64,000 nt of DNA from Planctomycetota bacterium (lineage in GTDB: Bacteria > Planctomycetota > Phycisphaerae > SM23-33), in the NCBI GenBank assembly GCA_022705325.1, contig JAKJER010000010.1, positions 87,798-151,797 of the forward strand, given 5' to 3'. Below are positions 1 through 9,406 of this stretch, one piece after another. The translations under genes and the position numbers were made by a program. The notes under the pieces are model-generated. The model saw only the letters and a program-made list of their open reading frames with translations, was not told the origin of the DNA and ran no database searches. The number at the start of each line of letters is the position of its first letter. Position 1 is the first letter of the stretch.

Positions 1-1389
1 ACGATTGGCCCACATGTCGCGCCCGGCCGCCAGCGAGACGATCGCCTTGGGCGTCCCGCGGTAGCGGCTCCAGTACTGCTCGTCCTTGACGCGGACGCGG
101 GAGTACTCGATGGGCAGGTCTACGTTCCAGTCGCGGCAGCTTTCGGCGGCGGCGATGCCCGGAAACTCGGGCATGAGCGTGGGGTCCAGCAGCGGGCTGG
201 CCTGGTCGAGCACGCTTCGCACGCGGAACTCTCGCGACTGCTCCTTGATCTGCCTGCCCTCGCCCAGGACGAAATAGGTCAGCGTCAGCGTGTCGCCCGC
301 CTTGGCGTCCAGGTCCTCGGCCAGCCAGGGGTGGATGAGGATCTCGTCGTCGCGCAGGTTCGCGGGCAGAGCGGCCGCCAGGGACGCGGCGGGTCGCGTG
401 TCGGCCGGGCGGGTCGCGGCGACGGCGTCGCCAAGGGAACCGACGGCGGCAGCCATCGAGTACGGCGTGGCCTTGTCGCCCTTGCGGATCGAGTTGACCA
501 GGTACGTGAGCAGGCCCGTGGGGTTTTCTCCGGCCTGCCTGGCGGCCCGCTGGTCGGGCCCTTCGAGGAACACGCGTTGACTGTCCAGCTCGATTCCGCC
601 GGGCACGTTCCGCAGTTTGAGGCCCGCGTCCTCCAGGTTCCAGACGGTCTTGAGGGCGTCGTCCAGCGCGTCGAGCTTGAGGCCCGCCGCGTCCGCGCCG
701 ATCAGCAGGAGGTTGGCCTTTCCGGGCTGGCCGGCCAGATCGCCCAGCGAGGCCAACGGCAGGAAGGCGTTGTAGCGGGCGATGGGCGTGGCGCGGAGGT
801 CGAAGCGTCCAAGGTCGTCGGGCCTGACGATTCCGCGAACGCGGAACCGTCGCCCGATCGAGGCCCGCTGCCCGCCCGACAGGGGCGCGTCACGAGGCAG
901 CAGGCTGGGCTGCTCGATCCGCAGCAGGACCTCGTCGCCGGGTCTGGCGTTCAGGCGGTCGGCCAGGGCGTCGTTGAGCAGCACCTCGTCGCCCTGGAGC
1001 GGGGCGCGAAACTCGCGCCCGGTGCGTTCGGCGTCGGCGGCCAGGCCCCAGAACTCGCCCGTCACGCCCAGCACCTGGACGTCGTTGGCCCGCGTGGGCC
1101 CTTCGCCCGCGGTGGCATGGAGCGCCAGGACGGGCACGACCTCGACTCGCGCCCGCCTGGTCAGGTCGCCGGCCAGCCCGGCCCGAAACAGGCGCCCCGG
1201 CGCCGACAGGGCCAGGTGCGTCCGCCCCAGTCGGGCCAGGGCCATCTCCCGCAGGCTGCCGCGGACGGCGTCGCCCACCAGCAGCGCGCCGGTCAACACG
1301 GCGGCGGCCACCGCGGAGCCCAACAGCACGCCCGCGTGCGTGCGCCAGTAGTAGGCCAGCGAGCGTAGGATCAGTCGCCAGGGAGACAT
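1..1389 (-). CDS. FtsX-type ABC transporter permease, 5' part only
   Basis: The reading frame opens with ATG at 1389 and stays open to the window edge (463 codons seen), so only the N-terminal part is present. It begins MSPWRLILRSLAYYWRTHAG, then a hydrophobic segment (about residues 20-42), then a long soluble region, as in MacB/FtsX permeases with a large periplasmic domain. Its ATG overlaps the TGA of the ATPase gene (ATGA), so the two are translationally coupled and very probably form one transporter. Family assignment rests on context and topology; the substrate is unknown. Export of a lipoprotein or glycoconjugate is conceivable given the neighbours, but that is inference. Confidence 0.8.
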   Translation of the reverse strand, partial: MSPWRLILRSLAYYWRTHAGVLLGSAVAAAVLTGALLVGDAVRGSLREMALARLGRTHLALSAPGRLFRAGLAGDLTRRARVEVVPVLALHATAGEGPTRANDVQVLGVTGEFWGLAADAERTGREFRAPLQGDEVLLNDALADRLNARPGDEVLLRIEQPSLLPRDAPLSGGQRASIGRRFRVRGIVRPDDLGRFDLRATPIARYNAFLPLASLGDLAGQPGKANLLLIGADAAGLKLDALDDALKTVWNLEDAGLKLRNVPGGIELDSQRVFLEGPDQRAARQAGENPTGLLTYLVNSIRKGDKATPYSMAAAVGSLGDAVAATRPADTRPAASLAAALPANLRDDEILIHPWLAEDLDAKAGDTLTLTYFVLGEGRQIKEQSREFRVRSVLDQASPLLDPTLMPEFPGIAAAESCRDWNVDLPIEYSRVRVKDEQYWSRYRGTPKAIVSLAAGRDMWANR

Positions 1390-2081
1390 CATTCCGGCTC
1401 CACCAGTTCGCCGTCGCGCAGTTCCAGCACGTGCTCCATGCGCGCCGCCAGTGCGGGCGAGTGAGTCACGACGACCAGGGCCACGCCCTCCTCGCGGTTG
1501 AGTTCGACCAGCAGGTCGGCCAGGGTCTGCGACGACTGCCGGTCGAGCGAGCCGGTGGGCTCGTCGGCCAGCAGCAGGTCCGGACGGTTGATGAGCGCCC
1601 GCACGACGGCGGCCCGCTGGCGCTCGCCGCCGCTGAGTTCGGCTGGACGGTGGTGCAACCGCGTGCTCAGGCCCATCCGCCCCAGCAGGCGGGCGGCGCG
1701 GTCCACCAGCTCGGTCGGGTCCTGTCGCACAGCGAGCGTGGGCACCAGCACGTTTTCCCAGATGGTGCACTGGGGCAGGAGGTGATGGAGCTGAAAGACG
1801 AACCCGATGCGCCGGGCGCGGACGTCGGCCAGCTCCGCCTCGCCCAGCGAAGCGATGTCGCGCCCCGCCAGGCAGACGCTGCCGCCGTCGGGGCGGTCCA
1901 GGGCGCCGACGATGTTGAGCAGGGTGCTCTTGCCGCAGCCGCTGGGCCCGACCACCGCGAGCGTCTCGCCCGAGCGCAGCTCCAGCGACACGTCTCGCAG
2001 GACCTCCAGCGTGGGCTGCTCGCCCCCGCCGTAGCGGCGGCTCACGTGGGACAGCTCCATCAAGGGCTTGTCTGCGGTCAT
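1389..2081 (-). CDS. ABC transporter ATP-binding protein, LolD/MacB type
   Basis: A 230-residue ATPase of normal length for the LolD/MacB family. Visible motifs are Walker A GPSGCGKST (about residues 45-53), signature LSGGERQR (about 150), Walker B LLLADEPTG followed by the D-loop SLD, and the switch histidine in VVVTHS. It should power the adjacent FtsX-type permease, with which it shares an ATGA overlap. It also overlaps the glycosyltransferase stop codon upstream by the same ATGA arrangement, so all three genes are likely translated from one mRNA. The substrate cannot be read from the sequence. Confidence 0.92.
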   Translation of the reverse strand: MTADKPLMELSHVSRRYGGGEQPTLEVLRDVSLELRSGETLAVVGPSGCGKSTLLNIVGALDRPDGGSVCLAGRDIASLGEAELADVRARRIGFVFQLHHLLPQCTIWENVLVPTLAVRQDPTELVDRAARLLGRMGLSTRLHHRPAELSGGERQRAAVVRALINRPDLLLADEPTGSLDRQSSQTLADLLVELNREEGVALVVVTHSPALAARMEHVLELRDGELVEPE

Positions 2082-3382
2082 GAAAGCTCCTTCCGGCCCG
2101 GCGTGGTCGCGCAGGCCTCCAGCAGCGAGCGGGCCGTCCGCTCCACGTCAAAGTCCCGCCGCACCGCCTCTCGCCCGGCCAGGCCCATCTCGCGGGCCCG
2201 CGACGGGTCGCGCAGCAGGCTGTCTATCCTATCCGCCAGATCGGCAACATCCCGCGGCTTGTGCAGCAAACCGCCGCCGGTGGCGGCGACCAGTTCGGCG
2301 GCGCAGCCGTGATCGGGCATGACCACGGGCACGCCGCAGGCCAGCGCCTCCAGGAGGTACAGCCCCGACGCCTCGCCCTGGCGCGTGGGCACGGCCAGCA
2401 CGCTCAGGCGAGGCAGGAATTCCTGCTTGGCCTGGCGGTCGAAGCGGTCCAGGAACTCCGTGTGGACGTCCACGCCCGCTTCCGCGAGGCGGCCTCGCAC
2501 GGCCGCCAGCAGCGGTTCGTCGGCGGCGGTCTGCCCGCCGGCCAGCACCAGCCTCAGCTCCGCGTGGGCCGGGTCGCCCTTGAGGCGGATGAACGCCTCC
2601 ACCAGGTCGCCCAGGCCTTTGCCCTGGCTCATCTCCGACAGGAACCCGATCGCCGGCACGGTCGGCGGGGCGGCTGCCGGCTCGTATCCGTCCAGGTCGA
2701 TCCCGGTCGGAACGGTAGCGATGCGAGACTCGTCCAGACCCAGGCGTTCACCCATCTCGCGGGCGTAGAACCGGCTGGTGGCCACGAACAGGTCCACGTC
2801 GCCGCTGCGCTGGCGCAGGAGGTCCCACACCGCGCGCGAGTGCCGCTCGCCCAGGCCGTCCAGGAACCCTTCTTCGTCCTGAAGCAGACAGAGCACGCGA
2901 CAGGTGAGGCGCTGCCGGATCCGCCGGGCCAGGCCCAGCAGCAAGGCGTTGGACAGCACCACCACGTCGGGGTGTCCCTGCTCGCTCAGGAAGGCCATCA
3001 GGCGGTCCAGCTCCTTGACCTGGCGCCCGTGCTCGCCGCGCAGCATCGACAGGGTCGTCTCGCCCAGCAACTCGGGGTCGGTCAGGCCGGTCTTTCGTCC
3101 CGCCCAGCGGAGCAGCCAGCGCGCGTCGAACAGGCGGTCCAGCCATCTCGGGGTGCGGCGAAACAACCGCCACTTCTGCTGGAGGTAGACGTTGATGCCC
3201 CCGAAGAAGATGGGCGACGCGTAGTCGGCCGGCCCGTCGTTGGACAGCGGGGGCAAATACAAGGGGATCATCATCACGTCGTGGCCCAGGCGGCGGAGCG
3301 TGCGCACCAGGGCGTGATCGCGGAGGCAGTTCTCGCAGTAGAAGTTCTCTCCCGCGCCGGGCGTGATTTGAATAATCTTCAT
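2078..3382 (-). CDS. family 4 glycosyltransferase (GT-B fold)
   Basis: A 434-residue protein beginning MKIIQITPGAGENFYCENC. The C-terminal half carries the retaining GT-B signature EASGLYLLE (E-x7-E, about residue 335), preceded by a LVLAGG strand, typical of GT4 enzymes that transfer a sugar from a nucleotide donor. No signal peptide; cytoplasmic. I chose ATG 3382 because GGAGGTG lies just upstream; an in-frame TTG sits one codon earlier. The first 13 codons are duplicated just upstream (see 3382-3459). Overlap with the ABC ATPase (ATGA) suggests that the sugar-transfer product and the transporter act in one envelope pathway. The acceptor is unknown. Confidence 0.85.
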   Translation of the reverse strand: MKIIQITPGAGENFYCENCLRDHALVRTLRRLGHDVMMIPLYLPPLSNDGPADYASPIFFGGINVYLQQKWRLFRRTPRWLDRLFDARWLLRWAGRKTGLTDPELLGETTLSMLRGEHGRQVKELDRLMAFLSEQGHPDVVVLSNALLLGLARRIRQRLTCRVLCLLQDEEGFLDGLGERHSRAVWDLLRQRSGDVDLFVATSRFYAREMGERLGLDESRIATVPTGIDLDGYEPAAAPPTVPAIGFLSEMSQGKGLGDLVEAFIRLKGDPAHAELRLVLAGGQTAADEPLLAAVRGRLAEAGVDVHTEFLDRFDRQAKQEFLPRLSVLAVPTRQGEASGLYLLEALACGVPVVMPDHGCAAELVAATGGGLLHKPRDVADLADRIDSLLRDPSRAREMGLAGREAVRRDFDVERTARSLLEACATTPGRKELS

Positions 3383-3459
3383 CAAGGCACCTCCATGAAA
3401 GCGCGGAGGCGCCTCTCGTGATTCTCACCCGCGCCGGGCGTGATCTGAATGATCTTCAC
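3382..3459 (-). pseudogene. duplicated start of the glycosyltransferase, a 25-codon remnant
   Basis: A GTG at 3459 opens a 25-codon frame, VKIIQITPGAGEN followed by HERRLRAFMEVP and TGA. The first 13 residues match the true glycosyltransferase start (MKIIQITPGAGEN), with third-position differences between the copies. The GTG overlaps the TGA of the upstream PQQ gene, and the frame's own TGA overlaps the ATG of the full-length gene. The likeliest reading is a small tandem duplication that left a second start in place. The remnant may now act only as a coupling leader; there is no sign that the peptide itself has a function. Confidence 0.6.
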
Positions 3460-4670
3460 CGGGTCGCCTCCTCGAAGGCGTACAGGTGCCCCTCGCTGTT
3501 GCCGATCAGGATCGTCCCGCGATAGATCCCGGGGCTGCTCTTGATGGGCTGGCCCGTATCGTACGACCAGAGCAGGCTCGCCTGGTCGCGCCAGAGCCCC
3601 CACCGCGACCACGCGGGGAGCAGGCTCAGCACGTAGAGGCGCCCGTCATCGCTGCCGACGACGACCTTGTCGCCGACCACCAGCGGGCTGGACTCGATCA
3701 TCTCGCGGGCGGCGAAGGTCCAGAGACCTTTGCCCGTGGCGGCGTCGATGCCATGCAGGCGCCCGTCCTGCCCGCCGATGATGACCCGGCCGGCGATCAG
3801 CGAGGGCGACGAGGTAAAGGGCGCGACCGAGTCGTCGTAGCTGTAGCTCCAGAGCACCAGGCCCCGGCGGGTGTCGATGCACAAGACCTTTCCGTCGTAG
3901 TTGCCCCCGTAGGCCCGGTGGTCCTGGACGGCGGTCGAGGCGGCCATGTACGCTCCGGCCTCCACCAGGCGAAGGAGCGATCCGTTGGCGGCGTCGATGA
4001 CGTGGAGTTGCGAGTCGCAGCCCCCCACCACGATCTGCCCGTCGCTGACCGCGGGGGTTCCGTTGATCACGTTCTCGCTGCGGTACATCCATTTTCGGGT
4101 GCCGTCGAGACCCACGCAGTGGACCCGCCCGTCGTGCCCGGCGACCACAAGGCGGCGGTCCTTGCCCTCGCCGATCCAGTTGGCCGAGCCCAGGATCTTG
4201 TCGCCCGTCTCGTAGCGCCACAGCAGCTTGCCGTCGGCGGCGTTCAGCGCGTAGAGATACGAGTCGCCCGATCCCACGTACACCCGGTCGTCCAGGACCA
4301 GGGGCGGGGCGTCCACCTCGCCGTCGGCCTTGTACGTCCAGATCATCTTGCCCGTCTCGAAGTCGACGCAGTGGAGCAGGCCCCCGTACGAACCGACGTA
4401 GACGCGCCCGCCGACGGCGACGGGGGCGGAGTAGACCTCGCTGCCGGCCTGGTAGCGCCACTTGAGGCGGAAGGTCCGGCCCAGTCGCCCCGGCGCGACG
4501 CCCGACAGGGCCTCGTCGCCGCGCCAGAAAGGCCAGTCTCGACCGGCCGGCGCGGAGGCCGGACGGGTTTGCGACTTCGGCCGGGCCGGCCCGCGCCCGC
4601 ACGAACCGGCGCCGATACACAGGCCCGCCAGCATCGCGGCCAGCACAAGGTTGGAGTGAGCTGCACGCAT
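3456..4670 (-). CDS. PQQ-type beta-propeller lipoprotein
   Basis: 404 residues from ATG 4670. The N-terminus is hydrophobic and ends in GLCIGAGSC, a plausible though imperfect lipobox, so it is probably an exported lipoprotein. The body is a run of repeats of the form G-x-V-Y-V-G-S-x-D-G-x-L-x-A-L/C-D-x-x-T-G-K-x-x-W, the pattern of PQQ-like or BamB-like propellers. No catalytic PQQ-enzyme residues are evident, so a scaffold or binding role is more likely than alcohol dehydrogenase activity. It heads the set with the glycosyltransferase and ABC genes. A longer in-frame extension to 4769 runs through a repeat and I rejected it. Confidence 0.85.
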   Translation of the reverse strand: MRAAHSNLVLAAMLAGLCIGAGSCGRGPARPKSQTRPASAPAGRDWPFWRGDEALSGVAPGRLGRTFRLKWRYQAGSEVYSAPVAVGGRVYVGSYGGLLHCVDFETGKMIWTYKADGEVDAPPLVLDDRVYVGSGDSYLYALNAADGKLLWRYETGDKILGSANWIGEGKDRRLVVAGHDGRVHCVGLDGTRKWMYRSENVINGTPAVSDGQIVVGGCDSQLHVIDAANGSLLRLVEAGAYMAASTAVQDHRAYGGNYDGKVLCIDTRRGLVLWSYSYDDSVAPFTSSPSLIAGRVIIGGQDGRLHGIDAATGKGLWTFAAREMIESSPLVVGDKVVVGSDDGRLYVLSLLPAWSRWGLWRDQASLLWSYDTGQPIKSSPGIYRGTILIGNSEGHLYAFEEATR

Positions 4671-4727
4671 GAACCATGATAGTACCACAGGCCCGTCAGG
4701 CGACGAAAGACCCCCGGACGATTGCGG

Positions 4728-4773
4728 ACCTGTCCGCCGGTAAACAGGTTCGCAATCCGCATTCCGCAATCGC
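4728..4773. repeat. palindrome plus GCGGATTGC-type simple repeat
   Basis: 4728-4749 has arms ACCTGT/ACAGGT around a CCGCCGG centre, followed by CGCAATCCGCATTCCGCAAT at 4751-4770. The same two-part design (CCTGCC palindrome next to a GCGGATTGC tract) recurs inside dinB at 49158-49240. It is a dispersed non-coding repeat in the gap between two divergent genes. Confidence 0.6.
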
Positions 4774-4918
4774 TTCGCCTGGTGCAGCGTTTAGCTCACA
4801 GTCACCTCGGGCGGCGGCCGTGAGTTTTTTGGGTTGGCCCCCCGCAGGTTTGCTGGACCTCCACGACAGAATGTCGCACAATAGTGGTTCCGATCGAACA
4901 ACCGGAAAGGACCATCAC

Positions 4919-6979
4919 ATGAACACTCGAATCGCAGCGGCGGCAGCCTGGGCCCTCACGTTTGCCCTGGCGCTTGGGTCGGTCAGCCTGGCGGCCGAAG
5001 AAAAGAAGGTTTCCCCCGAAGACGCCATGAAGGACCTGGCGGCGTACAAGTTCGGGCAAAGCCGCTCCTCCCTGACGGTGATCGAAGACGCCGTCCGCGA
5101 TTCTCAGAAGAGCCCGGAGCAGCGCCAGGCCCTGGCGGGCAAGCTGGCGGCGATGCTGGGCCAGAAGGACGTCGGGCGCGACGCCAAGGACTTCATCTGC
5201 CGCCAGCTCAGCCTGATCGGCGGCGAGGCCCAGGTGCCGGCCCTGGCAGCCATGCTGGGCGACAAGGACCTGTCCAACCTGGGGCGCTACGCCCTGGAGC
5301 GCATGCCCTGCGAGGCGGCCTCTCAGGCCCTTCGCGACGCCCTGGGCAAGACCGAAGGCGTGGTCAAGGTCGGCGTCATCAACACCCTGGGCGAGCGCCG
5401 CGACATGAAGGCCGCCCCTGAGATCATCAAGCTCCTGGGCGACAAGGACCCGCAGATCGCGACCGCTGCCGCCGCCGCCATGGGCAAGATCGCCTGCCCC
5501 GGCTGCTGCAAGGCCCTGGGCGAGGCCAAGGCCTCGCTGAAGGCGGATGATGCCCTGCAGATCCCCGTGACCAACGCCTTGATGCAGTGCGCCGAGGCGC
5601 TGGCCGCCGCCGACAAGAAGGCCGACGCCGCGGGCATCTACGCCAAGCTGTACGCAGCGACCGAACCGCGGCGCGTGCGCATCGCGGCCCTCCAGGGCCT
5701 GGTCAACACCAAGCCCGGCGCCGAGGTCGCCCCGCTGGTCGTCGAGGCGCTCAAGGGCGAGGACGCCCAACTCCAGGCCTGCGCCGCCCGCCACGTCGCC
5801 GCCCTGGGCAGCGACGACATCAAGAAGATCGGCCAGCAGCTCGCCAGCTTCCCGCCCAGCGTCCAGGTCATGCTGCTGGCGGCCATGGGCTCCACCGGCG
5901 ACCAGGGCGTCCTGCCTGTAGTCCGCGAGGCCGCCCAGAGCAAGGACGAACAGGTCCAGGTCGCGGCACTGACCGCCCTGGGGCAGGTCGGCTGCCCGAA
6001 GTGCGTGCCCATGCTGGCCCAGGCCGCCGCGGGCGCCGGCCCGGCCGCCCAGGCCGCCCAGACCGCGCTGGCCGTCCTGAAGGGCAACGAGATCGACCCG
6101 GCCATCGTGGCGGCCACCAAGGACGCCGACGCCAAGGTCAAGGTCCAGCTCATCAAGGCGCTGGCCGCCCGCCGGGCCGCCACCGCCACGCCCGCCCTGC
6201 TGCAACTCACCGGCGACGCCGACAAGGCCGTCCAGATGGAGTCGGTCCAGGCGCTGGCCCTGGTGGCCGACGAGAAGGCCATGCCCGAGATGGTCAACGT
6301 CATGCTGGCCGCCAAGGACGCCGCCCTCCGTGAGGCCCTGGAGAAGGCCCTCGCCTCGGCCGCCCAGCGCGGCAAGGACGGGGCCAGCCGCTCCCAGGCC
6401 ATCATCGCCCGACTCAAGGACGCCAGCCCCGAAGTCAAGGCCTCGCTGATCACCGTCCTCAGCCGAGTCGGCGACGAGCCCTCGCTCCAGCAGATCCAGC
6501 AGGCGCTCAAGGACTCCAACGCCGACGTCCAGATGGCCGCCGTCCGCGGGCTGTCCAACAACTGGCCCGACCCTAACGGCCTGCCCACCCTGCTGGACCT
6601 GGCCAAGACGGCCAAGGAGGTCCCGCACAAGGTGCTGGCCCTGCGCGGCTACGTCCGCCTGGTCGGCCTGAGCCAGGACAAGCCCGAGCAGAAGGTCAAG
6701 CTGCTCGAATCGGCCCTGGAGGCCGCCCAGCGGGCCGAGGACAAGACCCTCGTCCTGGGCGCCGTCGGGCAGCAGAAGTGCAAGCCCGCCCTGGCCGTCC
6801 TGACCAAGCACCTGGACAGCCCCGACACCGCCAACGCCGCCGCCGCGGGCATCCTCAGCCTCGCACGCGACAAGCGGTTCAAGGGCCAGGCCGCCAAGGA
6901 GTTCGCCGCCGCCAAGAAGAAGATCCAGGAAACCGTCAAGGACAAGCGCATCCTCGACCAGGCCGCCAAGGGACTCTAA
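4919..6979 (+). CDS. exported HEAT-repeat protein
   Basis: 686 residues from ATG 4919, with GGAAAGGA about 8 bases upstream. A signal peptide (MNTRIAAAAAWALTFALALG..AA) is followed by an alpha-solenoid made almost entirely of HEAT-like helical pairs such as VPALAAMLGDKDLSNLGRYALERM, repeated about every 30-40 residues to the C-terminus. HEAT solenoids bind other proteins; no enzyme motif is visible. Paired cysteines occur in several repeats (CPGCC, CPKC), which is unusual and may reflect disulfides in the periplasm. It stands alone between a divergent gene set and the tRNA; the partner is unknown. Confidence 0.8.
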   Translation: MNTRIAAAAAWALTFALALGSVSLAAEEKKVSPEDAMKDLAAYKFGQSRSSLTVIEDAVRDSQKSPEQRQALAGKLAAMLGQKDVGRDAKDFICRQLSLIGGEAQVPALAAMLGDKDLSNLGRYALERMPCEAASQALRDALGKTEGVVKVGVINTLGERRDMKAAPEIIKLLGDKDPQIATAAAAAMGKIACPGCCKALGEAKASLKADDALQIPVTNALMQCAEALAAADKKADAAGIYAKLYAATEPRRVRIAALQGLVNTKPGAEVAPLVVEALKGEDAQLQACAARHVAALGSDDIKKIGQQLASFPPSVQVMLLAAMGSTGDQGVLPVVREAAQSKDEQVQVAALTALGQVGCPKCVPMLAQAAAGAGPAAQAAQTALAVLKGNEIDPAIVAATKDADAKVKVQLIKALAARRAATATPALLQLTGDADKAVQMESVQALALVADEKAMPEMVNVMLAAKDAALREALEKALASAAQRGKDGASRSQAIIARLKDASPEVKASLITVLSRVGDEPSLQQIQQALKDSNADVQMAAVRGLSNNWPDPNGLPTLLDLAKTAKEVPHKVLALRGYVRLVGLSQDKPEQKVKLLESALEAAQRAEDKTLVLGAVGQQKCKPALAVLTKHLDSPDTANAAAAGILSLARDKRFKGQAAKEFAAAKKKIQETVKDKRILDQAAKGL

Positions 6980-6982
6980 CGG

Positions 6983-7020
6983 CCGGGAATAGGGACCAGG
7001 GAACAGGGACCAGGGACGAG
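6983..7020. repeat. GGGAATAGGGACCAGGGA-type simple repeat
   Basis: Short purine-rich units (GGGAATAG, GGGACCA, GGGAACA) repeat imperfectly just downstream of the HEAT gene. Related tracts are found at 35061-35105 and 39199-39262. This is a dispersed intergenic repeat with no visible coding role. Confidence 0.7.
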
Positions 7021-7157
7021 GCCGCAGCCCTCTCTGGTCCCTCTTCTTGCGCAGGCGGGACCTGGAGGACTCATGTGCGCCACGGGCTGGGGGCGAGTTT
7101 GGCTACCGCTCCGCCGTCGCGAGTCGTAAAAATTCACAGCCGCCGGACAAGCCGCGG

Positions 7158-7186
7158 TTGACGCCCTGCCGATCGGCCGATATAGT
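7158..7186 (+). promoter_or_regulatory. sigma-70 promoter of the tRNA-Ser gene
   Basis: TTGACG (7158-7163), a 17-base spacer, then TATAGT (7181-7186). Transcription would start near 7193, about 12 bases before the mature tRNA. This is one of the best housekeeping-type promoters in the window. Confidence 0.75.
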
Positions 7187-7204
7187 AGAGTGTCTTGGCA
7201 AACT

Positions 7205-7295
7205 GGAGAGGTGGCTGAGCGGCTGAAAGCGACGGTTTGCTAAACCGTTATACGGACTAATCCCCGTATCTCGGGTTCGAATCCCGACCTCTCCG
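7205..7295 (+). tRNA. tRNA-Ser, anticodon GCU
   Basis: A 91-base class II tRNA. The acceptor stem pairs GGAGAGG (7205-7211) with CCTCTCC (7288-7294), with discriminator G at 7295. The anticodon stem ACGGT/ACCGT encloses the loop TTGCTAA with anticodon GCT at 7239-7241, reading AGC/AGU serine codons. A long variable arm (TACGG..CCGTA) is as expected for serine, and the T-loop GGTTCGAATCC is canonical. CCA is not encoded. Confidence 0.97.
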
Positions 7296-7400
7296 TTCGA
7301 CGTAGCGACTCCAAGTGACGGCCGGTGTCCGGAAGCGCGTAATAGCCCGCAAACAGAGGGCCAAACGCATCCCGACCCCGGCCGTTCTGCTGCGATCAGT

Positions 7401-9113
7401 TCACTGGCCTGCCCGCATGGCCGCGGTCAGGGGGTCGTTGATGCCCAGCACGTAGATCGCGACCAGGCCCAGCAAGGCGATCACGACGAGGTAGTACAGC
7501 GTGGGCAGCGCGGTCTTGCGGAGGGTGGAGCCTTCCTGGTCGAGCAGGCCCACGGTCGCCGAGGCGGCTACAACGTTGTGGATGGCGATCATGTTTCCGG
7601 CGGCCGCCCCCACCGCCTGAAGGGCGACGACCATCGCCCCCGACACGCCCAGGCGGGCGGCCACCCCGAACTGGAACTGCGAGAACATCAGGTTGCTGAC
7701 GGTGTTGGAGCCCGCGATGAACGCCCCCAGCGCCCCGATGACGCCGGCGAACGCGGGCCAGACGCGCCCCACGTGGGCGGCCACCCATTCGGCCATCGCG
7801 ATGGGCATGCCCGGCAGCGAGGCGGAGTTGAGGTCGGAGTTGATGTACACGCGGACCATCGGCACGGTGAACACGAGCACGAAGCCGGCCCCCACCAGCA
7901 CGCGCGACGAGTCGCCCAGGGCCCGGGCGAGTTGGCGTGCCGGCAGGCGGTGCAGCAAGGCGGTCGCGGCCACCACCAGCAGCAGCACGGCCGCGGGAAG
8001 ATACAGCGGCGTGCTGCTGGCGGAGATGTTCGTGCCCAGCACGCCGGCCCACTGGACCTTGACAGTCTTGAGGGCGGCGCCGATGCCGAGTTGCGGCATC
8101 CGCGTCACCAGGAGCAGCGCCCCCACCAGCAGGTAGGGCAGCCACGCCAGCCACACCGGCACGGTGCGTCCGGCGGGAGTCCCCAGGGGGCGGGTCTCCC
8201 GGCTGGCTCGCCACGAGCCGGGCCACTCGTCCTCGTGGGCGAAGGTCCACGAGTCCGACGGCAGCAGGAACCGCCGCTTGGCCGCGAACGTGACGATCGC
8301 CAGCCCCGCCAGGGCGCCCAGCAGCGAGGGGAACTCGGCCCCCAGCGCGAAGGCCACGCACACGTAGGGCACGGTGAACGCCAGGCCGCCGAAGATCGCA
8401 AACGGCAGGACCGACAGGCCTTCGGTCCAGGAGCGGTTGCGCCCGAAGAATCGCGTCATCATCATGACCATCAGGGTCGGCATGACCGTGCCGGTGATCG
8501 CGTGCAGGGCGGCGGCCCGCACGGTAACCAGGCGCAGATAGTCGCCGGGGCTGAGGTGGGCGGCGGCGAGTTGCGAGGCGAAGGCCTCGCTGCCCAGCCC
8601 GCCCGACACGCCGATCAGGATGGGCGTGCCGATGGCCCCGAAGGTGACGGCCGTACTCTGGATCATCATCCCCACCATCACGGCGCAGGCGGGCGGAAAG
8701 CCCAGCGCCACCAGCAGCGGCGCGACGACGGCCGCCGGCGTCCCGAACCCCGCCGCCCCCTCGATGAACGAGCCGAACAGCCACGCCACGATGACCACCT
8801 GCACCCGCCGGTCGTCGCTGATGTCGCGGAAGCTGCGCCGGATGGCCGTCACCGCGCCGGTCCGCTCCAGCGTGTTCAGCAACGCCAGCGCGCCGAAGAT
8901 GATCAGCAGGATGTCGAACGTGATGAACAGCCCCTGGATGGTGGAGGCGGCGACCCGGACCCACGACACGCCCCAGGCCGCCAGGGCGATCCCCGCGGCA
9001 GCCAGGTACACCAGCGGCATGGCCAGGCGGGCCGGCAGGCGAAGGCCCACCAGCAGCACGGCGGCCAGAGCAATCGGGGCCACCGCCAGAAGTGCCTGGA
9101 GGTCCAGGTTCAT
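7401..9113 (-). CDS. lldP: L-lactate permease
   Basis: 570 residues, mostly transmembrane (about 12-14 helices). The conserved block [24 protein letters not shown] (residues about 115-140) is diagnostic of the LctP/LldP lactate:proton symporter family, which also takes up glycolate. The C-terminal segment [11 protein letters not shown] and the [18 protein letters not shown] stretch also fit. It sits in the inner membrane and imports lactate with a proton. No lactate dehydrogenase genes are adjacent. The length matches the family. A promoter lies only a few bases upstream of the start. Confidence 0.93.
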   Translation of the reverse strand: MNLDLQALLAVAPIALAAVLLVGLRLPARLAMPLVYLAAAGIALAAWGVSWVRVAASTIQGLFITFDILLIIFGALALLNTLERTGAVTAIRRSFRDISDDRRVQVVIVAWLFGSFIEGAAGFGTPAAVVAPLLVALGFPPACAVMVGMMIQSTAVTFGAIGTPILIGVSGGLGSEAFASQLAAAHLSPGDYLRLVTVRAAALHAITGTVMPTLMVMMMTRFFGRNRSWTEGLSVLPFAIFGGLAFTVPYVCVAFALGAEFPSLLGALAGLAIVTFAAKRRFLLPSDSWTFAHEDEWPGSWRASRETRPLGTPAGRTVPVWLAWLPYLLVGALLLVTRMPQLGIGAALKTVKVQWAGVLGTNISASSTPLYLPAAVLLLVVAATALLHRLPARQLARALGDSSRVLVGAGFVLVFTVPMVRVYINSDLNSASLPGMPIAMAEWVAAHVGRVWPAFAGVIGALGAFIAGSNTVSNLMFSQFQFGVAARLGVSGAMVVALQAVGAAAGNMIAIHNVVAASATVGLLDQEGSTLRKTALPTLYYLVVIALLGLVAIYVLGINDPLTAAMRAGQ

Positions 9114-9121
9114 GAGAGCCC

Positions 9122-9150
9122 ATTATCATCGCGGCGTCGGCCCAAGGCAA
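9122..9150 (-). promoter_or_regulatory. probable promoter of the lactate permease gene
   Basis: On the minus strand TTGCCT (9150-9145), a 17-base spacer and GATAAT (9127-9122). The predicted start of transcription falls about 2 bases before the ATG at 9113, so the mRNA would be nearly leaderless. Confidence 0.45.
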
Positions 9151-9406
9151 CGGGCAACACGCGCGTCCGCACAACAGTCATCTGACGCATGCCGCGGAAA
9201 TGGTTCAGGCGGGTGCGCGGGGGGATGCAGCGGCCCTGGAGAGCGGATCGGAACGTCTCTGGAGGCCTGTTTTCTTTCTGCCAGGGTTTCCACTTATTGA
9301 CACAACGTGAGCCTATAGTGGAAAGTGTGAACGAGCGAATGGGAGGTGCCCGCCCGCACGATGGTGCCGGGCGGTCATCTAACGGCTGCCCGTCTGGAGA
9401 AGGGAC

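Noticed and set aside
331..1368. Long plus-strand open frame across the permease region
   Set aside because: It is antisense to a frame with a clear permease N-terminus that is coupled to the ATPase. Its product is low-complexity and R/G/Q-rich, as expected from the GC-rich opposite strand.
4671..4769. N-terminal extension of the PQQ protein
   Set aside because: The extra 33 residues are encoded partly by a dispersed repeat and would hide the signal sequence that starts at 4670.
9297..9319. TTGACA and TATAGT upstream of the gene at 9407
   Set aside because: The two boxes are good but only 11 bases apart, too close for a sigma-70 promoter.
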